A DNA stretch of 64,000 nucleotides from Kribbella antiqua (GCF_004345665.1 NZ_SLWR01000015.1:1-64000), one strand, 5' to 3'. Shown: positions 44,822 through 54,672, numbered from the stretch's first letter. Notes: generated by a model not told the origin, from the sequence alone. A program made the numbers and translations.

Positions 44822-45375
44822 TCAGCCTCGCAGTGCTGCCACGCTTCCCATCAGGCCGTTGTGTTCAAGGCCGTTGAGGACGTCCTCGACAGTTCCGGGT
44901 GGGTTTTGCCAGGTGTCTGCCATGCGCTGCACCTGTGCGTAAACCGCCTGCCGGTTCAGGTCGATCAGATCGCGCACGAAGTCGTCCGCCGACTGAGCTT
45001 CGATGCTCCAGTCCGACAGCATCGCTTCCGGGAAGTCCTTCGTATTCTCGGTGACGATGACCTGTGCATGCGCCTTGATAGCGGCAGCCAGAACATGCCT
45101 GTCGTCGGGATCAGGAAGGCACAGGCCTTCGATCAAAGGTTCGTAGCCGGTGACGAGAGAACGTCTGCAATCGCCCCGTTCATCAACGCGCGGGTGCGAT
45201 CGAGCCTGACCGGATCGAGATCGGGGCGGTTGGTCTTGAGATTGTGGAATGTCTCATCGAGGATCTTCTCGGTCCACTTCGCCTGGACGAGATCTGCCTG
45301 CGCGACTCGGATCAGAAGGTCTCGTACGTTGTTGGAGTAGAGCACGTTTGCGTCGTAGACAACGATGAAGGGCAC
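44822..45375 (-). pseudogene. Frameshifted PIN-domain toxin
   Basis: Two frames together encode one PIN-domain ribonuclease. The first (45133-45375, GTG start) gives FIVVYDANVLYSNNVRDLL with the first catalytic Asp and ILDETFHNLKTNRPDL with the Glu. The second (44822-45136) gives EGLCLPDPDDRHVLAAAIKA and VIVTENTKDFPE with the remaining acids. The natural join reads VTGYEPLIEGL. The break is at about 45145 in a TCTC stretch where a 2-base (TC) gain would explain it. As written the toxin is inactive unless ribosomes shift frame. It starts 1 bp after the antitoxin stop codon. Confidence 0.8.
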
Positions 45376-45376
45376 G

Positions 45377-45835
45377 TCAGTACAGGCCCATCTCCCGGTC
45401 GAGCTGGGTCAGCTCGTCTGCCGTTTCACGGCGCTTCTGATCGTCCTGGCGTTTGTAGTCCATCAGCGAATCCGCACGCACCCGACGATGCTTTCCAACC
45501 CGCCGGTACTCGATCTTGCCGTGATCGAGCAGACCGATGAGGTACGGCCTCGAAACGTTGAGAAGGTCGGCCGCCTGCTGCGTCGTCAGCTCCGCATGAG
45601 CTGGAACGACCGAGACTGCCTGCCCTGCGGCCATATGCGCGAGCACGCGCGCCAAAAGCTCCACGGCGCTTCGCGGGATCGCCAAGGTGTCATCAGGGTC
45701 GCCACCCACCACCACCTGGATGTCGCGTTCTTCGAGGTGATCGGCCAGGTAGCGCTTGACGCGGCGCAGGGCGACATCAGCCGTGCGGACTTCAGCGGCG
45801 TCAGGACGCACGCCGGCAAAATCTGCGTTGCTCAT
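45377..45835 (-). CDS. HTH (excisionase/MerR-like) antitoxin
   Basis: A 152-residue protein. An N-terminal ~75-residue region carries helical and acidic segments. A helix-turn-helix follows from about residue 83 (AELTTQQAADLLNVSRPYLIGLLDHGKIEYRRVGKHRRVRADSL), the excisionase-like type often paired with PIN toxins. The tail is charged and probably wraps the toxin. GGAGGAG precedes ATG 45835. As the upstream gene of the pair it would bind its own promoter. It appears intact although its toxin is frameshifted. Confidence 0.82.
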   Translation of the reverse strand: MSNADFAGVRPDAAEVRTADVALRRVKRYLADHLEERDIQVVVGGDPDDTLAIPRSAVELLARVLAHMAAGQAVSVVPAHAELTTQQAADLLNVSRPYLIGLLDHGKIEYRRVGKHRRVRADSLMDYKRQDDQKRRETADELTQLDREMGLY

Positions 45836-46023
45836 GGTCACTCCTCCCGGTGGCCACCCGACGTTCATCGGTGACCAACAAGTGAAGTATCCGCAATATT
45901 CGAAGCAAGCGCAACCGGCCTGTACACGCGCCGCCGGGGTGGGCGAGATGGGCGCCGTATCTGGCGTGGGTGAGCTGGCGCCTCGACCGCATCGAGGTCT
46001 ATGACCTCCTTCCCCCGATCTCG

Positions 46024-46082
46024 ACTTTGTGCATGAGATCTGTACGTCGCGACCCGTGGCATACGGATCTCATGCACAAAGT
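46024..46082. repeat. 59-bp inverted repeat after the GH106 gene
   Basis: Perfect 17-bp arms (ACTTTGTGCATGAGATC and complement at 46066-46082) enclose a 25-base loop. It ends 7 bp before the GH106-like stop codon region, in the 254-bp gap before the antitoxin gene, so it may terminate the rhamnosidase operon. No T tract. The rest of the gap shows nothing. Confidence 0.7.
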
Positions 46083-46089
46083 GGAGGGT

Positions 46090-49000
46090 TCAGGAGGTCT
46101 TGAGGGTTACCGGGCCGAAGAGGCCTGAGGTGGTTTGGCCGGGGAAGATGAAGTGGGTGGGGCTGGTGGCGTTCAGGTGGGGGGCGGCGGTGTTGAAGAT
46201 TTCTATGGTGAGGGTGTGGGGGCCGGGGGTGGTGGTGAGGTTGAAGGTGTAAGGGGAGCAGAAGCGGGCGCCTTGGGGGGTGCCGTCGATGAAGACTTCG
46301 GCGGTGCCTCGGACTTGGCCTAGGTCCAGTTGGAGTGCCTGGGCGGCGGGGACGTCGAGTTCGCGGGTGTAGCGGATGCCGCCGCTGTATTCGGCCAGGC
46401 CGTGGTCTTCCCACTTGCCCAGGGGAAGGCGGCCGGGGCCTACGGTCGCGCGGATGGGGGCGGTGAGGGCGGCGCCGGCCTCGTGGCCGGGGGTGGTCAT
46501 CACGGTGAGCACGGCGGTCTTCGCGTCGGCAGGGATGGCGGCAGTTATGTGACCCGAGCCGGTTGCGAGTTGCTCGCCGTCGACCGCCAACACGGCCTCG
46601 CCCACCAGGTCGATGTCGAGCTGCACAGTCCCTGGGGGTAGATCAAATCGTAGGTGTTCGATGCGCTCCGACGTCGGGCGAGGCACCGCGAAGGTGACCG
46701 GCTCGACCGCGGTAGAAGAGGTGCCGTCGAGCCAAGCTGCGGCCGGAAGGGGATGCGGCCGGCGGGTGAGGTACAGGTCGGCCAGGGCGCGATGCCACGG
46801 TCGGCGTCGCGAGACGGGCACCGCCGAGCCGTCGGCCGTCGCCTGCCAGTCGTGGTCGGAGATCGCCAGGCCGTCGACCAGGATCGGCGTCGGCTGGGTC
46901 ACCTCCACGACGATCTCGTTCTCGACACCGGCTCGTAGCGCAGCGGCTGCGTCGTACCGGCGTACGCGCGGAGTCGGACGCTCGTACGGCATGAAGCCGC
47001 CTTGCCGACCGACTTCGTGGCCGTTCACGTACAGCCGTGCTGATCCCCATGCGGTCAGCGTGAGCTCGGTGCAATCACCTGGTACGACGGTCGTGCTGTA
47101 GCGAATCGCGGTGCCAGAGTCGGCCGCGATCCATTCGGGACGCCGGTACGACGCCAGGTCGCGAACGAAGGCCACATGGGCGCGGAGGTCCAGTTCCTCG
47201 GACGGTGTGAGCCGAAGCTCGAGCTGATGCGTACCGGCCTCGAGCATCACCGGAGCGGAACCGAAGGTGCCACCCGCGTCCACAAGCGGTAGCGGTGCAT
47301 TGTCGATCAGCAGTTCCTTGGCCGCGGGAGCGCCAACCACAACCGTTGCATCGAGCGAAGCGGCGAGGGTGAAGGTAGCGGTGAAGGTGACGGTCTGACC
47401 GGCAGCGACCGTACCGAAATCGAGGAAGTCCTCTGGAACGTGTCCCTTGGGACCGAGGGCGTGGTGGTGGATCGGGTCCTTGTGGATGCCGAGGCGCTCC
47501 GAGTACTCCATCGGCTGACCGTCGATGAGGCCGTGCGGCCCGAAGGTGGCGTGCGCCGGGCGCCACTCGTCCGAGCCCTCGACGCGGTGGTCGAGAGCCC
47601 AGCGTTCAACCACCACCTCCGAAGACGGCGCCGAGGCGGGCCAGGCGAAGTCGCCCCAGGTGTTGTCGAGGGTCGGGATCAGCTCCGTCTCCCAGTCACC
47701 ATCCAGGCTCGAAACTCGCCATTCCGGAGACACCGCAGACGGAGCAGCATCGTTGCCCACAGCAAACACTACCAAAGCAGCCGGGCCGGCGTCGAACGGC
47801 ACCTCGACTGAGACAACATCTCCAGAAGTCTCATAGCCAAGGGGCCGAGGGGAGCCACCGAACGGATCCACCAGCACCGGCGGCCCAGGCACATCCCGGA
47901 CCCGCAGCGTCACCGACGATCGATAGCGCGACGGATCAAACGAATATCCCACACTCGCCCAAGCGTGGCTGATCCCCCGCTCCACCGCCTCATCCCCCGC
48001 GATTTCTGTGGCGCTCCAATCGGTCGGAGTCACGAAAACGACCAGCGAATCGTCGACCTCGCGCGTCAGCACAGGTACGTCAGCCTCGACTCGACGCTCC
48101 AATCGGCCCAGAGCGGCCGGCACATCGGAGGCCTCGGCAACATACACCACCGAGCCCTCCAACCCGGCCGGAATGGCGCCCACAGCAACCAACAAGCCGC
48201 CTGCGGCAACAAACTCGTTCAGCCTCTCGACCACCGCATCTTCCAGAACAGTTGCCGCTGGCAACACAACGGCCGCGTACTCCTCGGAGGCGATGTACAA
48301 CCGCGGCCCGTCCCCCACCTCCGCCCCGGCCAGTGAATCGTCGTCGATCACATCCGCGTCGATCCGCGCCCGATCCAGCACCCCCAGCACCGGCGCGAAC
48401 CACGTCGCATCCCCGATCAGCTCCCGATAGACCTCCTGCGCACGGAGAGCCTCAGGCCCAGGACCGTCCAGCCCGGTCGAGGCCTGCGCAGTCGTTGAAG
48501 GGAACAGTACGGCGACCTCGCACACATGCCGCCCCAACGACAACGCGGCACACAACCGAGCCACAGCATCTGCGAAGAGCTTGTGATGCCGCCAGTACGG
48601 CTGCCGCCAGTCCGTCGACGGCGGCGCCCACTCCCACCACCCGGCGCGCGTCGTGTAGTAGACCGCGTGCGGGTTGTAAAGCGTCGCCCCGGTCCGCAAC
48701 CAAGGCAACAACCAGTCGAACGTCTCCTCCAACGTCCCACCCCACCCAGTGGAGTGGAACGCCTCGATCCACGTCCGCGGTCGCTCGTACAAATGCGCCA
48801 GCGACGAATGAATCCGCGCATCACCATGATGATCCGACCCCGGCGCACTGAACCACCGGTGCGTACGCGCGTAGTCGGCGTACAACTGAACGCCCTCGAC
48901 AGGTTGCCCGGCCCGCGCCGGATCCTGCTGGTCGCAGCCCACGATCAACCCATGCTTCTCATGCCACGCATGCAGCGGCTGGAAGAACGCCTCCTCTGCC

Positions 49001-49830
49001 AGCGCAGCCCGCAAAGCGTGGTAATCCCGCCGCACAGAAGCCGCCGAAGGTACGGCGGAATCCCACAACGCACCCAGTCGATCGCGGATGTCGTACCCGT
49101 ACCGAGCAAGAAAGCGTGATGCGAAGTCAGCTGACCAGGTCGGCACCGACGGCAGCTCATCCTGGAAAGACCCGACGACCACGCGACCGAGCCGATCACC
49201 AAGCCGTCGCTCGAATTCACCATGCACCTGGTCCAGCAACGCCGTACACGCCGCAGAGCTCAGGTAGTCGAACCCATGATCCACCTCGTAGAACAACGAC
49301 AGCCGCGACTCCATCGGCGCCTCGCACTCAGCACCGTCACCCAGCACAGTCACGGACTGGAAGCCACCATCCACAGGCTCCAGCAGCGCTGCGACCGCGC
49401 GACCACCAGCCGGACACCGCAGCACCAGCCGACCTGTACCCGAGACCGTCACCCGCTCGAGACGCCGACCGGCGAACACCGGCTGGCGAGCCACCAACCG
49501 CGCCTGAATGTCCGCACCCGAGAACCCGAGCTGGTCATAGAACCACAGCGAGACCCCAAGCTCGGCAGCGTCATCACACACGCCCAGGAAGATCGACCAC
49601 CACTGCTCCGAAAAGAACGGCGGATCATCCGCATCACACCCATGATCCGACCCGGCCGGCGCCAGATTCAGTACGACGAGCTGGTACACGCCGCCTTCGA
49701 CGAACCGCTCCAGCTGCCACCGCAACCGAGCAGGGTCGAGCGGTTCCCCGCTCCACCACCAGATGGGCACGGGCGAGAAGGCCCTGGGCGGATCGGCAAG
49801 TACCGACGCCAGGCGCTCGGGGAGAGCCAC
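46090..49830 (-). CDS. GH106-like alpha-L-rhamnosidase
   Basis: A 1246-residue protein with no signal peptide. The N-terminus FSPVPIWWWSGEPLDPARLRWQLERFVEGGVYQLVVLNL is the opening of the GH106 catalytic domain. The WSIFLGVCDDAAELGVSLWFYDQLGFSGADI region continues the barrel. The C-terminal third contains sugar-binding-like beta domains, ending SGLFGPVTLKTS. GH106 enzymes remove L-rhamnose from rhamnogalacturonan or flavonoid glycosides. It lies 2 bp downstream of the sugar permease genes, so it probably acts on the imported oligosaccharide. GH106 assignment is from overall pattern and should be treated as likely rather than proven. Confidence 0.78.
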   Translation of the reverse strand: MALPERLASVLADPPRAFSPVPIWWWSGEPLDPARLRWQLERFVEGGVYQLVVLNLAPAGSDHGCDADDPPFFSEQWWSIFLGVCDDAAELGVSLWFYDQLGFSGADIQARLVARQPVFAGRRLERVTVSGTGRLVLRCPAGGRAVAALLEPVDGGFQSVTVLGDGAECEAPMESRLSLFYEVDHGFDYLSSAACTALLDQVHGEFERRLGDRLGRVVVGSFQDELPSVPTWSADFASRFLARYGYDIRDRLGALWDSAVPSAASVRRDYHALRAALAEEAFFQPLHAWHEKHGLIVGCDQQDPARAGQPVEGVQLYADYARTHRWFSAPGSDHHGDARIHSSLAHLYERPRTWIEAFHSTGWGGTLEETFDWLLPWLRTGATLYNPHAVYYTTRAGWWEWAPPSTDWRQPYWRHHKLFADAVARLCAALSLGRHVCEVAVLFPSTTAQASTGLDGPGPEALRAQEVYRELIGDATWFAPVLGVLDRARIDADVIDDDSLAGAEVGDGPRLYIASEEYAAVVLPAATVLEDAVVERLNEFVAAGGLLVAVGAIPAGLEGSVVYVAEASDVPAALGRLERRVEADVPVLTREVDDSLVVFVTPTDWSATEIAGDEAVERGISHAWASVGYSFDPSRYRSSVTLRVRDVPGPPVLVDPFGGSPRPLGYETSGDVVSVEVPFDAGPAALVVFAVGNDAAPSAVSPEWRVSSLDGDWETELIPTLDNTWGDFAWPASAPSSEVVVERWALDHRVEGSDEWRPAHATFGPHGLIDGQPMEYSERLGIHKDPIHHHALGPKGHVPEDFLDFGTVAAGQTVTFTATFTLAASLDATVVVGAPAAKELLIDNAPLPLVDAGGTFGSAPVMLEAGTHQLELRLTPSEELDLRAHVAFVRDLASYRRPEWIAADSGTAIRYSTTVVPGDCTELTLTAWGSARLYVNGHEVGRQGGFMPYERPTPRVRRYDAAAALRAGVENEIVVEVTQPTPILVDGLAISDHDWQATADGSAVPVSRRRPWHRALADLYLTRRPHPLPAAAWLDGTSSTAVEPVTFAVPRPTSERIEHLRFDLPPGTVQLDIDLVGEAVLAVDGEQLATGSGHITAAIPADAKTAVLTVMTTPGHEAGAALTAPIRATVGPGRLPLGKWEDHGLAEYSGGIRYTRELDVPAAQALQLDLGQVRGTAEVFIDGTPQGARFCSPYTFNLTTTPGPHTLTIEIFNTAAPHLNATSPTHFIFPGQTTSGLFGPVTLKTS

Positions 49831-49832
49831 GG

Positions 49833-50660
49833 TTATCCCTTCAGGCCACTGGAGAAGCCGCGAATGACGTAGCGCTGGAGGATCAGGAAAACCAGCAGGA
49901 TGGGAAGCGCCGCGAGCACCAGCCCGGCCGCGACGAGGCCGTAGTTCGAGGTGTATTCGTTGACAAAGGCAAACACCCGGACCGGCACGGTCTCATGGCC
50001 CGAGCCGCCCAGATAGAGCAGCGGGGTGAAGAAGTCGTTCCAGATGAACACCGCGTTGAGAATCAGCACCGTGCCGGTGATCGGCCGCAGCAGCGGGAAG
50101 ATCACATACCCGAACGCCTGCAGATGCGAAGCGCCGTCGATCAGCGCTGCGTTCGTGTAGTCGGCCGGCAGCGAGCGGATGAACCCGGTGTAGAGGAACA
50201 CCGTGAACGGCAACTGGATCCCGCTGTAGAACAGGATCATCCCCTGGTACGTGCCGAGCAGACCCAGATCGTTGACCAGCTGGTAGAGCGGGATCATCCC
50301 GAGCTGGAAGGGCAGGATGATGCCGACCAGGAACAGGATGTAGAGGCTGTAGCTCAACCGGGACGCCGTACGCGCGAGGAAGTACGCCGCCAGCGAGCCG
50401 AGCACGATCAGGATCACCACACTCGACACCGTGATCACCGTGCTGTTCAGCAACGCGGATCCGAGTGACGCCGACTGCCACGCTTCGCCGAAGTTGCTGA
50501 CCGACGGCGGATCCGGCAGCGACAGCGGCTTGTTGGCGACCTGCGTCGAGTCCTTGAAGGCCAGTGTCACCAGGGCATAGACCGGGAACAGGAACGCGAT
50601 CGCGACCACGATCATGACGAGCTCGCGAACGAACGTCCGGGGACGGTAGCCGGTCCTCAT
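49833..50660 (-). CDS. Sugar ABC transporter permease (MalG type)
   Basis: A 275-residue permease with six hydrophobic segments. The MalG-type coupling loop is YTNAALIDGASHLQAFGYVIFPLLRP (the EAA loop). The end is QRYVIRGFSSGLKG, a typical C-terminus of the carbohydrate-uptake-1 family. It overlaps the MalF-type gene by 4 bp. No dedicated ATPase gene is nearby; such importers often share an MsiK-type ATPase. Confidence 0.94.
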   Translation of the reverse strand: MRTGYRPRTFVRELVMIVVAIAFLFPVYALVTLAFKDSTQVANKPLSLPDPPSVSNFGEAWQSASLGSALLNSTVITVSSVVILIVLGSLAAYFLARTASRLSYSLYILFLVGIILPFQLGMIPLYQLVNDLGLLGTYQGMILFYSGIQLPFTVFLYTGFIRSLPADYTNAALIDGASHLQAFGYVIFPLLRPITGTVLILNAVFIWNDFFTPLLYLGGSGHETVPVRVFAFVNEYTSNYGLVAAGLVLAALPILLVFLILQRYVIRGFSSGLKG

Positions 50661-51586
50661 GCGGTCGTCTCCCTGGAACGTAGGTAGCCGATCTGGATGA
50701 ACGACACCGCCGCGACGAAGATCGCCAGGACGAGCGCGACCGCGGTGCTGTAGCCGAACTTCCCGTACACGAAGGCCTGCTTGTACAGCACGGTCGACAA
50801 CGTGTCCGTGGCGTAGCCGGGACCGCCGTTCGTCATCGCGATGATCTGGGTGAACAAGGTCAGGCCGCCGACCGTCGACAGCATCACGTTGATCGTCACC
50901 GCGGGCGCGAGCAGCGGCCAGGTGATGTGCCGGAACCGCGCGACCGTGCCGGCGCCGTCGACCATCGCGGACTCGTGCAGCTCCTGCGGCACACCTTCCA
51001 GGCCGGCCAGGAAGATCACCATCGAGTACCCGGCGCACTGCCAGATCACCGTGAACGCGACCGACCAGATCGCCAGCGACGGATTGCCGAGCCAGTCCTG
51101 CCGGAGCGACCCGAGCCCGATCGCGTTGAGTGCGGCATTCAGTCCCGCATCCGGCGCGGGGTTGTAGACGTACTTCCACAGGAACGAGACCATCACCGGG
51201 CTGACCACGACGGGAGCGAAGAAGACCACCCGCAGCGCCATCCGGCTCTTGATGGTCGTATGCACGCCGAGCGCGAGCAGCAGACCGATCCCGTTCTGTA
51301 CGACGACGATCGCCACCGTCAGGAACAGAGTGTTGCGCAAGGCACCGATCGCCTGATCGTCGGAAAAGAGCTGCTTGAAGTTCTCCAGCCCGACGAACGA
51401 CCGCTGATCGCCGACGCCGGACCAGTCCGTGAAGGCCGATCCGGCACCCGCGATCGCCGGGTACAGCATCACCAGCGCATAGACGATCAGCGCCGGCGCG
51501 GCGAAGTACCACGGCGGCGCAATGCCGCCGCGACGCCGCGTCGCCTTCGCCGCACCCCGCCCAACCGCAGCAGTAACTGTTGTCAT
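50657..51586 (-). CDS. Sugar ABC transporter permease (MalF type)
   Basis: A 309-residue permease. After a basic N-terminal tail, the first membrane helix is PPWYFAAPALIVYALVMLYPAIAG. The EAA-type loop is ELHESAMVDGAGTVARFRHITWPLLAPA. GGLTLFTQIIAMTNGGPGYATDTL is a common CUT1 signature. It overlaps the substrate-binding protein gene and the MalG-type gene by 4 bp each. Confidence 0.94.
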   Translation of the reverse strand: MTTVTAAVGRGAAKATRRRGGIAPPWYFAAPALIVYALVMLYPAIAGAGSAFTDWSGVGDQRSFVGLENFKQLFSDDQAIGALRNTLFLTVAIVVVQNGIGLLLALGVHTTIKSRMALRVVFFAPVVVSPVMVSFLWKYVYNPAPDAGLNAALNAIGLGSLRQDWLGNPSLAIWSVAFTVIWQCAGYSMVIFLAGLEGVPQELHESAMVDGAGTVARFRHITWPLLAPAVTINVMLSTVGGLTLFTQIIAMTNGGPGYATDTLSTVLYKQAFVYGKFGYSTAVALVLAIFVAAVSFIQIGYLRSRETTA

Positions 51587-52869
51587 GCCGTCTTCCGGTA
51601 GGCCTCGTCCATCTTCTTCAAGGCGTCCTGGACCGTGGTCTTGCCACCGAGGAGCTCCTGGACGACGGCGAAGTGGGTCGGCTGGACCTCGGCGTTCGGC
51701 CAGCGCTGATCCATGAACGGGACCGCCTTGTTGTCCTTGAGGTAGGGCAGGAACGGCTTGAGCACCGGGTCCACCTTCGGCTCGCCGTCGGAGTACAACG
51801 GTACGCACGCGACCGCTTCGGCCCAGGCGCTCAGGGTGTCCGGCTGGCCGCAGTACTCGAAGAACTTGCGGGCCTGATCGGCTTTCTTGCTCTTGGCACT
51901 GATCGCGATGCCGACGACAACGCCACCGGGAATCCAGTTGTCGGCGGCAACATCCGTGGCCGGGAACGGGAACATGCCGAGGTCGTCCGGCGACGGTGAC
52001 GCCTTGCGGAAGGCCGGCAGTACGGCGGACACCTGCACGGCCATCCCGGCCTTGCCGGTGCCGACCAGCGAGGTGGCCTGCTCGTACGTCGTACCGTTCG
52101 GGTTGGCGTTGAAGAAGCCCTTCTTCTGCAGCTCGAGGTACTTGTCCATCGCGTCGACCCAGCCGGAGTCGGCAAACGACGCCTGGCCGGCGATCATCTT
52201 GTCGTCGAAGTCGGGCGTCTTCGCGTAGACCGTGCCGGGGACGAGCGCGTACGGGATCAGCTGGGTGATCCACGGCGTCTGGGCGCCGAGGGCGATCGGG
52301 ACGATGCCCTTCGCCTTCAGCTTCTCGCAGACGGCGAGCAGCTCCGACCAGGTGGTCGGCGGCTCGACGCCGGCGGTGGCGAACGCCTTCTTGTTGTAGA
52401 TCGCACCGAGCATGCTCGAGCCGGGCGAGAAGATGTACGTCTTGCCGTCGTTCTGGAACGCACCCTTGAAGCCCGTCGGGATCTTCTGGGTCCAGGACTG
52501 GTCACTGAGGTCGGTGAGCAGGTTGGCCTTGCTCAGCTGAGCCATCGACATCGCGCTGCCGTTGCCTGGGTAGACCACGTGGATGTCGGGTGCGTTGCCG
52601 CCCGCGAGCTGGGTCCGGAGTGCGGTCTGCACCTGGTCGGCGGGCGCGAACGAGAGGTTGAAGTCGAAGTCGGAGTGCGCCTTCTTGTACTCGTCCAGCG
52701 CCTTCCGCAGACCGGCCTCCTGGTCGCCGACGCCGATCACCTTCAGCTGGCCGCCGGATGACGACGACGAGCCGCTGTTGCCACCGCAGGCCGCTAGCGT
52801 GCCGACGGCGGCGGCCCCGCCCATCAGCTGCAGGAGACGCCTTCTGCTGACGGACTGATCGAGTGCCAT
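51583..52869 (-). CDS. Sugar-binding lipoprotein (SBP family 1)
   Basis: A 428-residue lipoprotein. The N-terminus SRRRLLQLMGGAAAVGTLAACGG combines a twin-arginine motif with a lipobox, so it is probably exported by Tat and anchored at the Cys near residue 28. The fold is the two-lobed family-1 type (APDIHVVYPGNGSAMSMAQL, FSPGSSMLGAIYNKKAFATAGVEPPTTWSELL). It is first in the operon after a strong promoter. Ligand is probably a rhamnose-containing oligosaccharide, given the GH106 gene. Confidence 0.93.
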   Translation of the reverse strand: MALDQSVSRRRLLQLMGGAAAVGTLAACGGNSGSSSSSGGQLKVIGVGDQEAGLRKALDEYKKAHSDFDFNLSFAPADQVQTALRTQLAGGNAPDIHVVYPGNGSAMSMAQLSKANLLTDLSDQSWTQKIPTGFKGAFQNDGKTYIFSPGSSMLGAIYNKKAFATAGVEPPTTWSELLAVCEKLKAKGIVPIALGAQTPWITQLIPYALVPGTVYAKTPDFDDKMIAGQASFADSGWVDAMDKYLELQKKGFFNANPNGTTYEQATSLVGTGKAGMAVQVSAVLPAFRKASPSPDDLGMFPFPATDVAADNWIPGGVVVGIAISAKSKKADQARKFFEYCGQPDTLSAWAEAVACVPLYSDGEPKVDPVLKPFLPYLKDNKAVPFMDQRWPNAEVQPTHFAVVQELLGGKTTVQDALKKMDEAYRKTA

Positions 52870-52962
52870 GAGTTCCTCCTGAGCCCTGAGGCGAACGCCG
52901 CCCCTAGTTACCGCTTGTCACTGTGAACTGAGCGGAAAATCGTGTTAACTACTTCACGCGGG

Positions 52963-52991
52963 ACGCTACGGACGGCCCGAGAGGGTGTCAA
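52963..52991 (-). promoter_or_regulatory. Promoter of the rhamnosidase importer operon
   Basis: On the minus strand TTGACA (52986-52991) and TAGCGT (52963-52968) are separated by exactly 17 bases. The expected start of transcription is near 52956, about 87 bp before the binding-protein ATG. CGTGAAGTAGTTAACACG at 52941-52958 has CGTG/CACG ends and may be an operator at the start site. No regulator gene is adjacent. Confidence 0.75.
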
Positions 52992-53147
52992 GACCTCGTT
53001 GAAAGGATTCAGTCCGAGCGGCCGGCAAGTCGATTTTTGGGTCGGTGCCCGGGTGTCCTGAGAAGATGGCCGCGTGCACGTGACCATCCGCCGCCTTCCG
53101 CCTAGTCCGTCGTACGACGGGATGGCGGGCAGATTCGTGGTGCGCGG

Positions 53148-53840
53148 GTGAAACGTCCGGTTCTGGTCAGCGGTGTGCTGCTGATCGCTCTCCTCGGGGT
53201 TGCCGGTGGCTATCTGGCCGGCGACCGGTTGGAGCCTGGGCAGCCGGTGGCGACCGGTTCGGCGGCACCGCTCGGTGAGTCCACGCCCGGGCAACCGTTG
53301 CCGCGGAAGACGCCGGTTCCGAGCGACCTGGAGCCGCTGCTGGTGGGCGACCTCGACTTCCGGACGCAGACCTTCACCGTGCACGAGGATTACTCGGTGC
53401 GGCTGTCGATCCGGGTGCCGGACGAGTGGCAGAAGTCGGTCAACAAGAAGGCGCCCGGTGAGGTGAAGTTCCTCGACTCGCTGCGGGAACGCGGCGTCCG
53501 GGTCGAATCCGGGTTCAAGGTCGAGCTGACCACGGCGCAGCAGCGGGAGAACCTGATCCGGCAACTCGAGTCGAGCATCCCGTACGAGGACTACTTCAAG
53601 ATCCTCGACCAGTCCGACGCCGAGATCACCGGCTCCGACGGCCAGAGCCGGATGACGTCCACGCTCATTTACACCTACATCCCGAACGAGACCACCCGCT
53701 ACGTGATGGTCCGCTGGGTCGCCACCGGGGGCGACAACCTGGCGAACGTGGAGATGTCCATCACCGGTCTCCCGCAGGACGCCAAGGCGCTGAACTACAT
53801 CGCCGACCAGGCCGCCAAATCGGTGACTCCGGAGGACTGA
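53148..53840 (+). CDS. Membrane-anchored exported protein, sensor-like, 230 aa
   Basis: A 230-residue protein starting at GTG 53148. One N-terminal hydrophobic segment (VLVSGVLLIALLGVAGGYLAGD) is followed by a Pro/Gly/Thr linker and an outer domain (FTVHEDYSVRLSIRVPDEWQ, RWVATGGDNLANVEMSITGL). The last ~30 residues, SITGLPQDAKALNYIADQAAKSV, match the neighbour's STGLPQDAKALIDVLDHATSSV, so the two are paralogues. The 278-bp gap before it contains the divergent importer promoter. Function unknown; likely an extracytoplasmic ligand-binding or stress-sensing domain. Confidence 0.7.
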   Translation: MKRPVLVSGVLLIALLGVAGGYLAGDRLEPGQPVATGSAAPLGESTPGQPLPRKTPVPSDLEPLLVGDLDFRTQTFTVHEDYSVRLSIRVPDEWQKSVNKKAPGEVKFLDSLRERGVRVESGFKVELTTAQQRENLIRQLESSIPYEDYFKILDQSDAEITGSDGQSRMTSTLIYTYIPNETTRYVMVRWVATGGDNLANVEMSITGLPQDAKALNYIADQAAKSVTPED

Positions 53841-53952
53841 CAGCCGCCTGTCAGCTGCCCGGAAGTGAAATTGTTACGCGGCTGATGCAACCTTTCGGCG
53901 CTCTACGGTGTCTTTTGCGGGAGTAGGGAAACTCTGGGGAGGTGGGGCAGGC

Positions 53953-54672
53953 GTGGCTGGTCGGGGGACTGTGGGTGCGCTGCTGGGATCGGGTCTACTG
54001 GCGATCACGGCACTCGGCGCCGCGGGCGGATACGGCGTGGGACTGCTGACCGAGGTCGAGGGGTCCTCGACAGCTTTCGGTACGGCGGCTCCGCTCGGCA
54101 CGGTGAAACCAGTCACGCCGACCCCCTCGGCACCGACCGCAACACCGAGGCCGGTGAAGCGCGACAACGCACCGGCCCTCGACCCGGGCGGCCTCAGCTA
54201 CAAGACCCGCTCGTTCACCGTGAAGTACGTGTACAAGTCGCGCGTCACGGTCCGCGTGCCCGGCGATTGGCGGATGACCCAGCCCGATCCGCCGATCAAC
54301 GCCCGCTTCACCGATCCGACCTCGAAGCGCTGGATCCGGATCGAGGCCGGCTTCACCATCCGGCGCCCACCGGCCGACTCGATGGCAGAGCGGATCGAGC
54401 AACTCGACAAGCTCGATCCGAGCCAGATGCTGACGATCATCTCCAGCGTCACCGAGGACAACTACGCCACACTGATCTACTCCTACGTGCCGCCGGAGTC
54501 GCAGGCGCCTGAGGCGGTACTGCGCTATGTCATCGTGCGCTGGGTCGCCGATGCCACCGGCAACTGCGCGGTCGAGATGGGCTCCACCGGCCTGCCTCAG
54601 GACGCCAAGGCTCTGATCGACGTGCTCGACCACGCCACCAGCAGCGTCGTCCGCGAAGACAGCCCTCTCTAA
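53953..54672 (+). CDS. Membrane-anchored exported protein, paralogue, 239 aa
   Basis: A 239-residue paralogue of the preceding gene. GTG 53953 follows GGGGAGG; GTG 53908 would add 15 residues. The anchor is LLGSGLLAITALGAAGGYGVG, followed by a Thr/Pro linker and a domain with FTVKYVYKSRVTVRVPGDWR, YATLIYSYVPPE and the shared C-terminal STGLPQDAKAL. The V-x-V-P-x-x-W element also appears as ISVELPRGWAKSV in the outer domain of the nearby Ser/Thr kinase, so all three may share a fold. Confidence 0.68.
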   Translation: MAGRGTVGALLGSGLLAITALGAAGGYGVGLLTEVEGSSTAFGTAAPLGTVKPVTPTPSAPTATPRPVKRDNAPALDPGGLSYKTRSFTVKYVYKSRVTVRVPGDWRMTQPDPPINARFTDPTSKRWIRIEAGFTIRRPPADSMAERIEQLDKLDPSQMLTIISSVTEDNYATLIYSYVPPESQAPEAVLRYVIVRWVADATGNCAVEMGSTGLPQDAKALIDVLDHATSSVVREDSPL

